Shown here: positions 11,983-22,378 of the stretch, piece by piece | Position numbering within the stretch: position 1 is the stretch's first letter | Layout: each line of letters opens with the position of its first letter | Origin: Stenocarpella maydis | Lineage: Eukaryota > Ascomycota > Sordariomycetes > Diaporthales > Diaporthaceae | Assembly (NCBI GenBank): GCA_002270565.1 | Contig: NQMI01000192.1 | Span: 1-64,000, forward strand | Length of the DNA: 64,000 nucleotides | Direction of reading: 5' to 3' | The notes under the pieces: generated by a model | What the model saw: only the letters and a program-made list of their open reading frames with translations | What the model was told of the DNA's origin: nothing | The model's database searches: none | Made by a program: the position numbers and the translations under genes

Positions 11983-13627
11983 ATGCCCGACGGGTTACGT
12001 AGGAGCTCGCCTCCGATCCCTCGTACAGAACTGTCCGGTGGGAATGAAGCCTCACCGCCAGAGTCGGTCCTTGCTGAGAAGGACGCGCAGGATCACAAAT
12101 GGGCGTGGTGCCGCGAGAAGATCGTATGGCTATACTGGGAGCAGAATCTCCCCCTGAACAGAGTACAGGAGATTATGAGGCGTGAGAATGGCCTCAGAGC
12201 AACGTAAGCAGCATGTCTTGGGGTCGGTATGCACGTGCTAAAACTAGGCGCCGAATAGCGCAAAACAGTATAAACGCCGCTTTAAAAAATGGGGCATCCG
12301 GAAGAATCTGAACGTCGGCAAGGCTCGAGAGCTGGCATCTGCCCAGGGGGTGGTGTCCGACTTCTGGCCGGGCACGAGGCAGCGTGAATATGAGCGCCGT
12401 ATTGCTAGACACCTGAGAAATGACGCCAGGAGCCGGACAACCACGCCGCCTGACCGCCCTGGGTCCATTGCGAGGCAGCACAAGATGATCCCACGTCCAT
12501 GTCGGCTCAAGAGCCCTGACGAGCTCGAAAATCTCGAGAAGACGCTCTACAATGCCGAGGTCTATGTCCACTTCACCATAAATCCGAGCAGGACCTGGCT
12601 GGCCAGCAGAGCGGAGCTCGGGCAGGACGATAGGTTCTTCCCATTGTTTATTGAGGGCCTCGACAGCCTCTCTCGCGACCATGAACCGCACAGGGCATTT
12701 GAGGATATAAGCAAGGCATTCAATCACTTACAAGGACTCGTCATCTTGGACGATCCCGCCATCTATCACAGGCTCGTGGCCCGGCTTTCCTCGTTTGAGA
12801 ATCACCCGACGTCCGAGATCTGTTTCAAGATTTGCCAACTGCTTGCAGGATGTCTGCGTGCTTTGTACCTCGAGATACATGGGGCCTCTCATCCACTGAA
12901 CAGCGTTTGGTCGTCTCACGTTGAAGCGCTAGAGTCTCGTCCACAGCAGGGTTTCTTCCACCACTACCTCGAGTCGTTCAGGACTATCGGCAGGAAGTTC
13001 TACGGCAACAGCAACAGCCTCAATATCGGCTCGACAGACCTCTCCAAGTACGTTTCCAGCAGCGTCAGAGGGTGGGACGAAGAATCCCTGCGCCGCGCCC
13101 TTGCAGAGTCAGCTTCCCCTGCCTCGCCTGGCCCCGTCTCCCACATGCAGGACATCAGGTTAGCACTTGCAGAACTCCTACTGGGCCAGAGGAAGCCGCA
13201 GGCAGCAGTACCGGAGGAAGCCATACAATTACTTGGCAAGGCTACAGCCCTCCGGTACTCTGGCTCCGGGGGTAACGACCAATTCTTTTGGATGGCCGAG
13301 CTGCACTGGAGGGCCGGCAATGCGGACGACAGCTTCACTCTGCTGGAGGAGGCGCTCGAGCTTGCCGACCGTATTCGAGTCCGGCCGGAGCTGGTCGGTG
13401 GCGCACTCGAGGAGGATAGCCGTCTCCCAGGCTTGCACATCCTGCACACCTTGATCTTTAGGTTGAACCTGATGGGACGCACGCAGGAGTCCTCCGAGGC
13501 GCTGGCGAGGGCGGCCCCCCTTTTAGCTGCACGTCGAGATAGGAAGCCTTTTGTACTCCACCTCACCACTTCCGACCTTGAGTTCGAACTTGACACAAAA
13601 TTCCGTGCACTGGCGATCACTGACTAG
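11983..13627 (+). CDS. Clr5-domain protein
   Basis: Two exons, 11983-12203 and 12259-13627, joined across a 55-nt intron (GTAAGC...AATAG), give about 529 aa. The splice restores the Clr5 domain exactly: WAWCREKIVWLYWEQNLPLNRVQEIM before the intron and AKQYKRRFKKWGIRKN after it. Clr5 is a short N-terminal fungal domain with a helical, DNA-binding-like look, named after a fission-yeast silencing factor; its biochemical role in filamentous fungi is unknown. The rest is helical, and its repeat-like segments around residues 300-480 (RLALAELLLGQRK, FWMAELHWRAGNADDSFTLLEEALELADR) resemble TPR hairpins, which are common behind Clr5 domains. The ATG at 11983 is the first in frame; a start a little downstream would keep the domain. 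Confidence 0.8.
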
Positions 13628-14254
13628 CCAGTCCCTCTCCGAGGTCGGCCGCGAGCGTCACGTGTCGTTAGTCAATGATCGATGCGTTTTAGAATATATC
13701 CTGACCAGCCCCGGGTATGGTAACAAAACGGGCTGATGTCTATGGACCTGAACTTTCAAGTCAAGAAAAGCACTTGAGCAGCCTAGGAGATACTTTTGAG
13801 CCCGTCCAGTTGGACAAAATCAGTTGGTGTGTGGTTCCCAACCTATTTGACACAAGATAACGTCTTCCCATTGAACACCTTGAACACTAACTCATTCAGT
13901 ATGAGATAGTCTTCTTGTGCTGGTCCTACTAGCGTTTGTGAGGGATGACAAGGCTCGGATTTTGAGTCTCACTTGGGCATATGCTGGGGTGAGGCTTGAT
14001 TAAAGGGGGCCAGTAGCGCGGCGCTGACCGACCAATATCACCAATAATACATGTTTCTCAACAGCACGATGCAGCTTTGGGGGCGACACGGGGGACCCGA
14101 TATGGTTGCGGTGTAACAGTCGCCTAGCGTGCTTGGGGCTCGAGTAGATAATGCCAGTGATGATAGGTATCTTAAAATACGAGTCACTCAAAGAGTTATC
14201 TACATCCGCCACGCAATGGGCTCTGTAAGTCTAATAGCTCACAAAGTCCGAGCG
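13628..14254. other. Intergenic region left of the transposon island
   Basis: No gene is supported. The sequence turns moderately AT-rich toward the right, where the first transposon begins after a TA at 14255-14256. Confidence 0.4.
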
Positions 14255-14256
14255 TA

Positions 14257-14742
14257 AGTCCCCTTACCCACTCACGCACCAACCCCCTCGCGCACCGGCC
14301 CTAATTCTGACCTCCTCTGGAACCACCCTCAACTTCAACAATTAATTTCTTGACGACCATTGCAGCTATTCGCAATTGGACAACGACCCCTCGCTATCTG
14401 AAGCGTGCACTACAATACATTCCATTTCCTCGACCTCATCGTCATCCCCTGACTCGTCGCCTTCGAGTGTTGCCGCCGGCTCTTCTTTTATAAGTCCCAT
14501 CGCCGCCCTCTCCCTTGCAATCGCCACGATGTCCACAAACGCTTGATTTGGGTTTGGTACAACCCTCCTCTTCTTCCTAAGCTTCTGATGCTCCAAAGCA
14601 GCTATGAGGACCTCCTTTTCAGCTTCGGCTGTGGCTGCACGTACTGCTAACTCATCCAGCCCCTTGCCAAGCTTCTTAAATAAGAGACGTACGGTGGGGG
14701 ACTTATATGCNNNNNGGGGGCCGAAATGGGGGTCCACGATGT
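14257..14742. mobile_element. Chimeric pogo-type transposon ends around an assembly gap
   Basis: The left part, 14257-14710, reads the same as bases 16754-17207 of the complete element: terminal repeat AGTCCCCTTACCCACTC and the end of the transposase gene. It starts after a TA. Five N follow at 14711-14715. The right part, 14716-14742, is not the other end of that element. It is the end of a different pogo-like element (reverse complement ACATCGTGGACCCCCATTTC), close to the ends of the element at 20588, again followed by TA. The scaffold therefore joins ends of two different transposons across a gap of unknown size. Confidence 0.75.
14366..14710 (-). pseudogene. 3' end of pogo-like transposase, copy cut by gap
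   Basis: This matches the C-terminal about 110 residues of the transposase relic at 16863-18524 (LLFKKLGKGLDELAVRAATAEAEK through the acidic tail GDESGDDDEVEEME and the final SLSNCE). It has the same stop codon and no visible differences by eye. The rest of the gene is lost in the N gap. Confidence 0.75.
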
Positions 14743-16754
14743 TATGACCGCTTCAAAGAGCACATCCACAGATACTTTGAAACCGGCTAAGAGGCTTATG
14801 AATCACCTGCAAAGTTTGCCTCTCTGCACTGCTTGACCCAATATTGGACCGAAGCACGTGTCCAAGAGATCATATTCGACACAGAAAACTTGAACTGTCA
14901 AATCGACAGCATCCGCAAGCAATACTTGCGCATATTCTCCATCCTTGTCTGGATATCTATTACTGGGCGATCTTATGTCCGTTACCTGAGATACTTCGTG
15001 AAGAACGGTAGAGACGATCGCATTTTGCCTTTTTGGGAACGCCCCGCATTCTTTCCCACCATCACCACCGAAAGCGAGTCATTCTGGACAGCATTCTTCA
15101 AGGACCAGTGGAAGTTCTGCCCGGTCGAACTTGGGCCCCCTTGGATGTATGACAGAAACCTACACCCAAATCAGGTACTACCTATCACTATCTGCGGCGA
15201 TCTCAGTCCCCAGGACATCGTAAGGCAAGCCAAGGTCGAGCTTGCAAAGATTCATGTGTCAGACACGCTGACACAGGCATATTTGGTGAGTATCCCGAGG
15301 TCCAGGTGGTTAGCAATGTCCTCGGAATATATGCCGCTGATACCGAAAACCTTCAGGCAGGTGGCAATATTGTACTCAAGTCATATGACACTCCATACGA
15401 AAACAGCTATAGAAGAGAGATCAGGGCTTATAACGCCTTCGTCAACGCCAGGTCCTGCGATAATATTCTGAAATGCCTTGGAAGTTTCTATGTGCAACCA
15501 CTGGCCCCGGGAAGAGGAGCAAAATATACAATCATGCTCGAGCACGCCGAAATAGGTTCTCTCTTACAGCTTTATGGGGAGAATGACCCTCCTTCTTCGT
15601 TTGAAGAGACAAGAGCCTTCTGGGTGAGCCTCCTTCAAGTAGCGAAGGCGCTGAGGGATGCCCATAACACGCGCCGAACAAGCCTGGGGGCAAGCTGGTA
15701 CGTCCTTGGCCCCGTTTCTCCTCGTGTGCAATTCACTGATAGATTGCACTCATAAGTGTTTACCAAGATCTCAAACCGTCGAATATCTTCATTCTTGGCC
15801 GTGAAAATACCTCTGCTTCTACACACGATTTGACCTTCAAGATCGGCGACTTCGGGAACAGCCATACGAGGATATCCGCGCCCAATGACTCAGGAAGACT
15901 AGGTTACGATAGTGGTAGTACGAAGACTTACTGTGAGTTGAGCGGTCGTTGTTCTCTCCGTCGTGACTAGTAGTTGACATCCTCTAGGCCCGCCTAAACT
16001 CTACTGGAACCACGAAGTTAATTTTATCATGGGTGACCTTAAAGACATGTGGTCACTTGGATGCGTTCTCGTCGAAGCTGCTGTCTGGGTCTGTTTTGGC
16101 CAGCGCGGTCGTATCGACTTCCAGAATCGGCGTCGTGATGAGAACAATGAGGTCGCGCCAGAGCAGCGCGATCTTGGCCGCAGTGACTGCTTCCATAACG
16201 GCAAAACAAGGCTGAAGGCAGTTGAAGCCGTCTTCGAACGTATCCAGAAGGATGGTAGAAAGTCTGATGAACTCACCCCAAAAGTCTTCAGGCTCGCACT
16301 AGACCATCTTCTCGTGGATAAAGACTCACGATACACCGCGACATTGATATCGGCTGAGTTGGGCAAAATCATTCGGACTACCGCTGAATCGCGAAACGAG
16401 TGTCCTTCAAGGTCTATATCAACGGCATCTTCAGCGGTCCACAGCCACAAACGCCAGGAATTCTGCCATTCACGGCAGTTTGGGTTCGACGACCTGCAAC
16501 CCATACCCACAAGACCTCATTACAGTCCTTTCGCACATTCGACACCCATTGATTCAGCGGCTCATAACCAGGTACGACCCACGGAAATGGTTTCAACTAT
16601 AGGGACTCTCCGTCACGAAGGCATCAGTATCCACGGCCAAAACACTACCGCCGGGCTACGGGATCATAATAATGGAGCTCTAGGGTTACGCAGAATGAAC
16701 AGTGGGCACCTGTCAATTACAACGCCGGATGTAAATGGTACCCATGGAAAATAA
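14743..16754 (+). pseudogene. Fungal protein kinase gene truncated by transposons at both ends
   Basis: Exons read <14743-15285, 15357-15697, 15757-15932 and 15988-16754. Introns of 71, 59 and 55 nt have GT-AG borders and fitting phases. The N-terminal region (YWTEARVQEII, QYLRIFSILVWI, WKFCPVEL) matches the helical region before the kinase domain in a fungal-specific family. The kinase motifs are nearly all there: NIVLKSYD (ATP-site Lys), EIRAY (helix C Glu), YQDLKPSN (catalytic Asp; the usual HRD His is replaced), IGDFGNS (DFG) and DMWSLGC. The frame runs open from the transposon border at 14743, with one in-frame TAA at 14788-14790. The end is also artificial: TAA at 16752-16754 is formed by host TA plus the first base of the inserted element. 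Reading across the insertion continues at 18690 as YCMVFACHHL. Probably dead, though the kinase core is intact. Confidence 0.8.
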
Positions 16755-16797
16755 GTCCCCTTACCCACTCACGCACCAACCCCCTCGCGCACCGGCC
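16754..16797 (+). repeat. Left terminal inverted repeat of pogo-like element
   Basis: 44 bp starting AGTCCCCTTACCCACTCACG; identical to the reverse complement of 18646-18689. Confidence 0.93.
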
Positions 16798-16862
16798 CTA
16801 ATTCTGACCTCCTCTGGAACCACCCTCAACTTCAACAATTAATTTCTTGACGACCATTGCAG

Positions 16863-18524
16863 CTATTCGCAATTGGACAACGACCCCTCGCTATCTGAAG
16901 CGTGCACTACAATACATTCCATTTCCTCGACCTCATCGTCATCCCCTGACTCGTCGCCTTCGAGTGTTGCCGCCGGCTCTTCTTTTATAAGTCCCATCGC
17001 CGCCCTCTCCCTTGCAATCGCCACGATGTCCACAAACGCTTGATTTGGGTTTGGTACAACCCTCCTCTTCTTCCTAAGCTTCTGATGCTCCAAAGCAGCT
17101 ATGAGGACCTCCTTTTCAGCTTCGGCTGTGGCTGCACGTACTGCTAACTCATCCAGCCCCTTGCCAAGCTTCTTAAATAAGAGACGTACGGTGGGGGACT
17201 TATATGCGTTACTAACGCTACGCAATTCCAATTCGATTGCCCGAATGTGTCTAGAGGAATGTGGTGTTTTTAAATCGATTGCAGCTAGTTCTGAGTCAAT
17301 TGGGATAACCGCTGGGGGTGTAGGGGCTCTGGCAATTGCATTGTTGTTGTTTTCAGCCACCAGTCGCGATCTCTTAACCTTTATTCAGTCTCTGGGCCAA
17401 ATTCCCGTTGCAGACCAAGCGTTTCTAATAGTAGTCTTCTTAAGGGCCATTTCGCGTGCTTTTTGATAGGCATAAAGAAAGAATTCCTTGCTGGATTCCT
17501 CTATGCCATAGGTTATAGCCAAGAGGGCTAATTGCTAATGATATCTCCGCTTCAAAGAGGAGAATACACCAACGTTGAGAGGCTGAAGGACGTGGGACGT
17601 ATAGGGGGGAAGAAATATGAGCCAAATCTTCAATTTATAGCAATGCCACATAAAATCTTCAGTAGTATGCAAGCCGTAGCCATCAAGAAGCAGAACCCTC
17701 CATTGTTCAGGATCCACAGGCCGGGTATTTAGCTCAAATAGCTCCTTTAGCCATTATAATCCAATAGAATTATTAATCCAGCCGTTCTCTGATACATCAA
17801 ATTGCCAGCCTTTAAATAACTAAAGGTCTGAATTATCCATAGGGAACCATTGTTATTGCACGGATTTACCACGGAAGATAACAAGTGGAGGAATCACCTG
17901 GCCCGCCCCATTAATACACTCAATTCCTATGCACCATATGCAAGAGACGGCCGTTTTCTTGACAATTGAGTTGACTGCTGAAGACCCAATAACCAATTAA
18001 TTATCCCCATCGCCTTCCTGAAAGCCCACCTTGTCGGCATTATGCCAGAATTCAAGGGGAATATCTTAAAGCTCCGGGAGGTCCAGGCGGTCAAAGAAAA
18101 TATCAATATTCTTATGGCTGGCACCATTTATGCGCTTATATTCGATATGCACGGCTTTAAGGGTCTTCACAGATGGATTCCTCTTCAGAAACTTCCGTAC
18201 CCAATTAACGCCCATGGGTTGGTGCAGAGTGGTGTTAGGGAGCCCATCATTAACGATTCTCGCAGCAAGGCGCTGAAGAGCAATGTGTGACGGGGGGCGG
18301 TGCAGACGGCCCTGCGTAAGCGACCATTTAGCCAAAAAAGACTCCTGAATATTGCTCAGCTTCTGAAGAGAGTAATTGAATTCCTCTCGGGATTTTACAC
18401 CCAGAAGGCGGCGGCATAGGGCATATCGGGAAACATGGTGGTCTCTGGCCGCTTGCCGTTGAGGGATGCCATCCAATTGACTGTTTATGGCAGCAAGAAT
18501 TCGATTTGTAGACGCGAAAGACAT
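16863..18524 (-). pseudogene. Degenerate pogo-like transposase
   Basis: All open pieces (18524-18066, 17717-17535, 17360-16863 and those between) share one frame, so the gene is broken by in-frame stops, about seven, with no need for frameshifts. The N-terminal part has a psq-type helix-turn-helix (NRILAAINSQLDGIPQRQAA) and a CENP-B/Tc5-type DNA-binding part (GVNWVRKFLKRNPSVKTLKA). The DDE core is recognisable: NADKVGF (first Asp), LLLDGYGLH (second Asp), and FLPPYTSHVLQPLNVGVF, where the third acidic residue of the usual LQPLD is Asn. Several stops lie where Gln is expected, as C-to-T change would produce. The C-terminal end is a coiled, acidic tail. The element cannot make its own transposase. 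Confidence 0.88.
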
Positions 18525-18645
18525 ATTAAGCGATAGAGAAAGAAAAGACGAACAGAATGGTATGAATTTTGAGAAGACATCATCTTTATAGAAGTCAGAA
18601 TATTGAAATTCAATAGGAGGTGGTCACGAAAAGGGGGCCCCTGAC

Positions 18646-18689
18646 GGCCGGTGCGCGAGGGGGTTGGTGCGTGAGTGGGTAAGGGGACT
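18646..18689 (-). repeat. Right terminal inverted repeat of pogo-like element
   Basis: 44 bp, exact inverted partner of 16754-16797, followed by the TA duplication. Confidence 0.93.
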
Positions 18690-18754
18690 TATTGCATGGT
18701 GTTCGCCTGTCATCACCTATACACCCCATACAAACTGCTTTGCGAAACGATAAG

Positions 18755-19099
18755 ATGTCCTCTCCTGATCCCTACTGCGTGTACACCGGAATCCGGACCA
18801 ACTGGTCTCGCGGCTCGACCTTTCGGCTTAACACTCACACTTACCCAAAACTGGCGCTAGCCTTATGGATGAATTTGTTGCCTTTTTCGTGACCATGGTC
18901 GGGACACGTCTTTGGCAAGGTGGCTTGCCTTATCTGGCACTTTGTCAGAGTAGTGCCCGCCGTGACCACTCACTATACTAATAGAACAAAAGATCAAGGA
19001 ATGACGGGTCTTGACAATGCCCTTCAAGACGCACAAGCCTCACAGGCACGATTCGAGCGGCAACAGCTATCCTCTTTTCTTCCTAAACTCCTCGATTAG
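18755..19099 (+). pseudogene. Broken 5' part of a fungal multi-pass membrane protein gene
   Basis: An ATG at 18755 opens SSPDPYCVYTGIRTNWSRGS, then the reading shifts to FGLTLTLTQNWR in a second frame and to LMDEFVAFFVTMVGTRLWQ in a third, then VACLIWHFV after one more base. Together these match the N-terminus of a large fungal family of uncharacterised membrane proteins that start DPYxxYTGxWTNWSRG, followed by a beta-like TLTL strand and a FVAFFV membrane helix with a G-T/S-R-(F/L)-W motif. At least two frameshifts in under 200 bases mark a relic. The stop at 19097-19099 ends the last recognisable piece. The C-terminal body of the family is not visible. It lies directly behind the kinase gene, separated from it only by the transposon. 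Confidence 0.6.
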
Positions 19100-19580
19100 C
19101 AGCTTACAAGGTCAAGGTAAAGCCAAGCCATATCCCGCCTCTGCGCGGCAACGCGCTCTCAGTAGACTAGGATTCAGTTGCACTTTTCTCGAGTGCTTCC
19201 TTGGTTTCCTTGCTTCGTCCCATCAACAGCCACATCTTGAAATGACGGGCCAAGCGTATTAAGTCCGGTGCCATAAAGCCACTCGGAACAATTACAGGCT
19301 TGGGGGTGTGGCACTAATCTTGATCCATGGACCTTTCCCCAATCGCACTGCGAATGCAGGAGCCCAAACGCTCCGGAGATGCGCCGCCATGGCATCACTC
19401 GATACGAAAGAACATCTATAAGATGCTGGTATATCGTCCTTTTAACAGCCAAGGTCGAATTGCATGATATTCCCCAGATCCTAGGGAGACGCCAAAAATT
19501 ACCGGGCCTTAATAATACTTCTGACTTTTAATATCACTGTTGGACACTGTCATCCACGTCATTGTGTTCGTGTTGTGAAA
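19100..19580. other. Spacer, possibly decayed remainder of the membrane gene
   Basis: No frame holds. The position suggests the decayed middle part of the broken membrane-protein gene, but I cannot recognise any residues. The promoter of the small gene at 19581 should be at its right end. Confidence 0.3.
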
Positions 19581-20003
19581 ATGGGTATTCCCTATTCCAG
19601 AGAGATCAACAATGCATTTGAACAAGTCACGCCCCTCGTGGTCGCGGGTTTTCAGGTCCTCCAAACAACTAAAGACATCTCCATCCTCCCCGCCTGTATT
19701 GAAGTCTTGACCTGCGCCTTTCTGGGCTTGGTCCTCCTTGCACTGATAGGGCTAATATGCACAATAAACCCGGAAATGGGAAAGGAGAGGAATGAGCTGG
19801 TCACGCCCGTTGTTAAATGGCTGGCAAGTTGGATTTTCTCGTATGGAAGGATAGTAGGTTGGCTTCTGAGGCTTATGATTGTGGCGACGACAGCCGGGCT
19901 CGGAATCTTCTTTTGGCAAGGGTCATCGGTGGGTATGAGCGCGCCTGGGACTCTGGCGGAACGGGACAGAGAGGGAAGGAGGAGGCAAAAAAGTAGGAGT
20001 TAG
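19581..20003 (+). CDS. Small two-TM fungal membrane protein of unknown function
   Basis: 140 aa starting MGIPYSREINNAFEQVTPLVVAGFQVLQTTKDISILPACIEVLT. An amphipathic N-terminal region leads into one membrane helix (LTCAFLGLVLLALIGLICTI), a loop with NPEMGKERNELVTPVVKWLASW, and a second helix (LLRLMIVATTAGLGIFFWQG), then a charged tail. The PYSREI...AFEQVTPLVAAGF...LQTTK pattern is one I recognise from many short hypothetical proteins of filamentous ascomycetes; no function is known. The frame is intact and shows no sign of mutation damage, unlike its neighbours, and it lacks visible introns. It keeps the same direction as the kinase and membrane-protein relics, so the three may once have worked together; that is an inference from position only. 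Confidence 0.72.
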   Translation: MGIPYSREINNAFEQVTPLVVAGFQVLQTTKDISILPACIEVLTCAFLGLVLLALIGLICTINPEMGKERNELVTPVVKWLASWIFSYGRIVGWLLRLMIVATTAGLGIFFWQGSSVGMSAPGTLAERDREGRRRQKSRS

Positions 20004-20585
20004 GCAGGTGTTTAAATAAACTGCTCGGTGGCATATCTGGCATCAGTTTAATACTGGAAGCGAGTTTTATTAGAAATGTTGCAGACACTTCCATAAGATC
20101 GGCGAATGATTCGAACAACGGTTTTGCCGAAGGTTCGGAAGACAATTGCTAATTGGAAGGTTTACGCTACAACATCCACTCTAGCTGGTTTTTATCATTC
20201 TACCCTCAGAAAACACATACGAATGAATGTATGCCTGGCAGAAGTCAACCAGATCTGGCCCTTGAGGACGGCGAGGGCGAAGATAATAATAAAGAAGCTT
20301 AATTCCAAACGCCCAATATTATCAGAGCCTGATTTTGCAGTCTTCGGAATGTGGCACAACTGGATAGCAACTGCGAGGCAGTGCCCACACTCGTTTGATA
20401 ACTTAGGTTTAAGTGCCAGTGATGTATTCTTTGTTGCCATTAACTCTTCATCTGCTCAGATAGTCTTCAGAGCGTCCCCAAGAAACCTCGGAATCGCAGC
20501 AGACATACCATTTGAGTTATTTTCCATGCAGTAACAACAGCCTCTTGGACTCCGTCCACACGGATATCTTCATCGTTTAATTGCA
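20004..20585. other. Spacer between small membrane gene and second DNA transposon
   Basis: A frame at 20106-20534 (142 codons) has no recognisable domain and I do not call it a gene. Nothing else is seen. Confidence 0.3.
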
Positions 20586-20587
20586 TA

Positions 20588-20627
20588 ACTGGTGGACCCC
20601 CATTCCGCACCCCCCCTGATTCCGACC
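20588..20627 (+). repeat. Left terminal inverted repeat of second pogo-type element
   Basis: 40 bp; pairs with 22338-22378, which has one extra base near the end. Confidence 0.85.
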
Positions 20628-20754
20628 ACCCTCCTCATCAACAATGCTACTATTCCCAACTTCAATTGCGGCACACGATGACTGATCCTCTTTGTTGGTG
20701 TTAACGGATCGTTAGTATCATCGCTATCAGGGGATATCTTGCGCGGCTTTAATT

Positions 20755-21480
20755 TTAGGTTTCCGAATAGCTCAATATGGAAAGCGCATTCGGGTAATTA
20801 TGACCTTCTTCCTCTTGAACTTCTTGCTGGCTTATTTGACTCTCCAGCTGCTCGTTTTTTCGTGAGGATATCGTCAAATCGTACTCTTTCTGGTTATATG
20901 CTTTGATGATTTTTCTGAAGAGTTCTCGTTGTGTAGGGCTTGAGTGTTTGTTACGTGTGTAAACGTGCACCATAGACCTCAATTCGCGTAACTGCTTAGG
21001 GTCTTAAAAATAGGCTTATGGGGGAAAAGACTATAGTGTGCCATTCTCGTTAATGAAGCTATTCCCAGCACTAGAATTATTAGAATCATCTTCCTTCTGG
21101 CGGTTTTTAAGGATATGGTTGCCGGAGAGCCCCCTGACCCTATTAACCGGCTACAGCCCCGTCGCTCTCCACCCAGAACGAATATTTAAAGTTGTTAGTG
21201 CCTCTTCTCAAGCCTTATAATAGTAATAGAGGAATCACCGTTTGGCTATAACTGAAGAGGAATCATGTGCCTTAAGGAGGTGCAATTATTTCCGGAACGC
21301 CCTCTTCAGCGGGCCAAATATAGCTATATTAAGGGGCTGCAAAATATATATTATATGAGCTGGCAAAAAGATGATTATATTTTATTTAAGAAGCACTCCC
21401 ACATAAAATCAAGCGTTATATAGGTGTGGTGCCCATTAATAACTAATCATCACCACTCATTAGGGTCCCTCAGCTTTATT
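20755..21480 (-). pseudogene. Remains of pogo-type transposase, C-terminal half
   Basis: Read on the minus strand, the area around 21430-21300 gives LLINGHHTYIT...FMWECF followed by a segment like AHIIYILQPLNIAIFGPLKRAF. These are the second and third catalytic regions of a pogo-type DDE domain, with Asn at both Asp places. The piece at 20982-20755 (SSPTQRELFRKIIKAYNQKEYDLT, then a Gln/Glu-rich helix) is the C-terminal tail. Stops and base loss are frequent. The N-terminal DNA-binding part to the right, up to about 22230, is too decayed to outline. Confidence 0.65.
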
Positions 21481-22337
21481 TAAGGAATGAAGACTCTCCT
21501 TACCCACTCAAGAGCAATTTTTTCCTCTATCCATCCCTTCTTTATAAACGTGAATTGCCAGCCCTCAAAATCTTCAAGGGCTATAGGAAACCACTACTAC
21601 TAAATGCTCTTCCCTTTGAATATAATTAATGAGTCAAGTCGCTTACCCAGAGCATTAACACACTCGAGGAAGGAGGTCCACGCTTGAGAATTATAATCCA
21701 ATTGGGAAATGGGGCTACCCTTTAAATAGCTGAAGACAAGGGCTTCCTCCAAGCAACCCTCCATAAGCCCCCCCTCATCAGCATTCCAGCGGTTACCCGG
21801 TTTAATAGACTTAACAATAGGCAGCTAGAGGAGGTCAAACCAAGACTCAATATTCTTCCTTATAGCTTGCTTGAATCCTTAAGGCTTCAACACGCTGATT
21901 CTTCCTTTCGAAGCTCAGATGACAGAGAGGAGCCAAGCATTGCTTTCCAAGGGAGGGTGGTCTTCATTCGGAGGCAGCCGGCTACCCGACCTGCAATCAA
22001 TCTCCGATTGGCCACATATGGATATACTTAATAATAAATAGAGGCCAATATATTCTTAATACAGAAAGAAGTGTCTAATAGCAGGAGTTACGATGGCTTA
22101 TGCTGCCTTGGCGTCACAAGAGTATCTTGGGAATGCACGCCTTAGGGCTTGCAGGGACATTCCGTTGCTAATCACGTTAACTACAGTTTGCAGCTCATCT
22201 TCTATATATGGCTTCATAATAGTCTAATTGAGTTAGTGAAGAAGTTTGGTATCTGGGAAAAAATCCCTCGTTGAGGAATTAAAGTTTTTATATGGGGGGT
22301 CGTTAGACGCGTATACCGCGTCACGCGAATGTGGGGC

Positions 22338-22378
22338 GGTCGGAATCAGGGGGGGTGCGGAATGGGGGTCCACCATGT
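22338..22378 (-). repeat. Right terminal inverted repeat of second pogo-type element
   Basis: 41 bp; inverted partner of 20588-20627, followed by TA. Confidence 0.85.

Larger units (their letters stand above)
16754..18689 (-). mobile_element. Complete pogo/Fot1-type DNA transposon, 1936 bp
   Basis: The element has perfect 44-bp terminal inverted repeats (16754-16797 and 18646-18689) and is flanked by the TA target duplication at 16752-16753 and 18690-18691. It carries one transposase reading frame on the minus strand. TA target use, size and the psq/CENP-B type DNA-binding region place it in the pogo group of Tc1/mariner elements, common in fungi as Fot1 and relatives. It interrupts the protein kinase gene at its 3' end. 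Confidence 0.92.
20588..22378 (-). mobile_element. Second pogo-type DNA transposon, 1791 bp, degenerate
   Basis: The terminal inverted repeats are 20588-20627 (ACTGGTGGACCCCCATTCCG...) and 22338-22378. They differ only by one base missing near the left tip. TA lies on both sides (20586-20587 and 22379-22380). The interior is AT-rich and holds fragments of a minus-strand DDE transposase. It is a different family from the 16754 element but shares terminal sequence with the fragment at 14716-14742. Confidence 0.85.

Noticed and set aside
20106..20534. 142-codon open frame between the small membrane gene and a transposon
   Set aside because: No recognisable domain, no helix or membrane pattern, and no similarity to neighbours.
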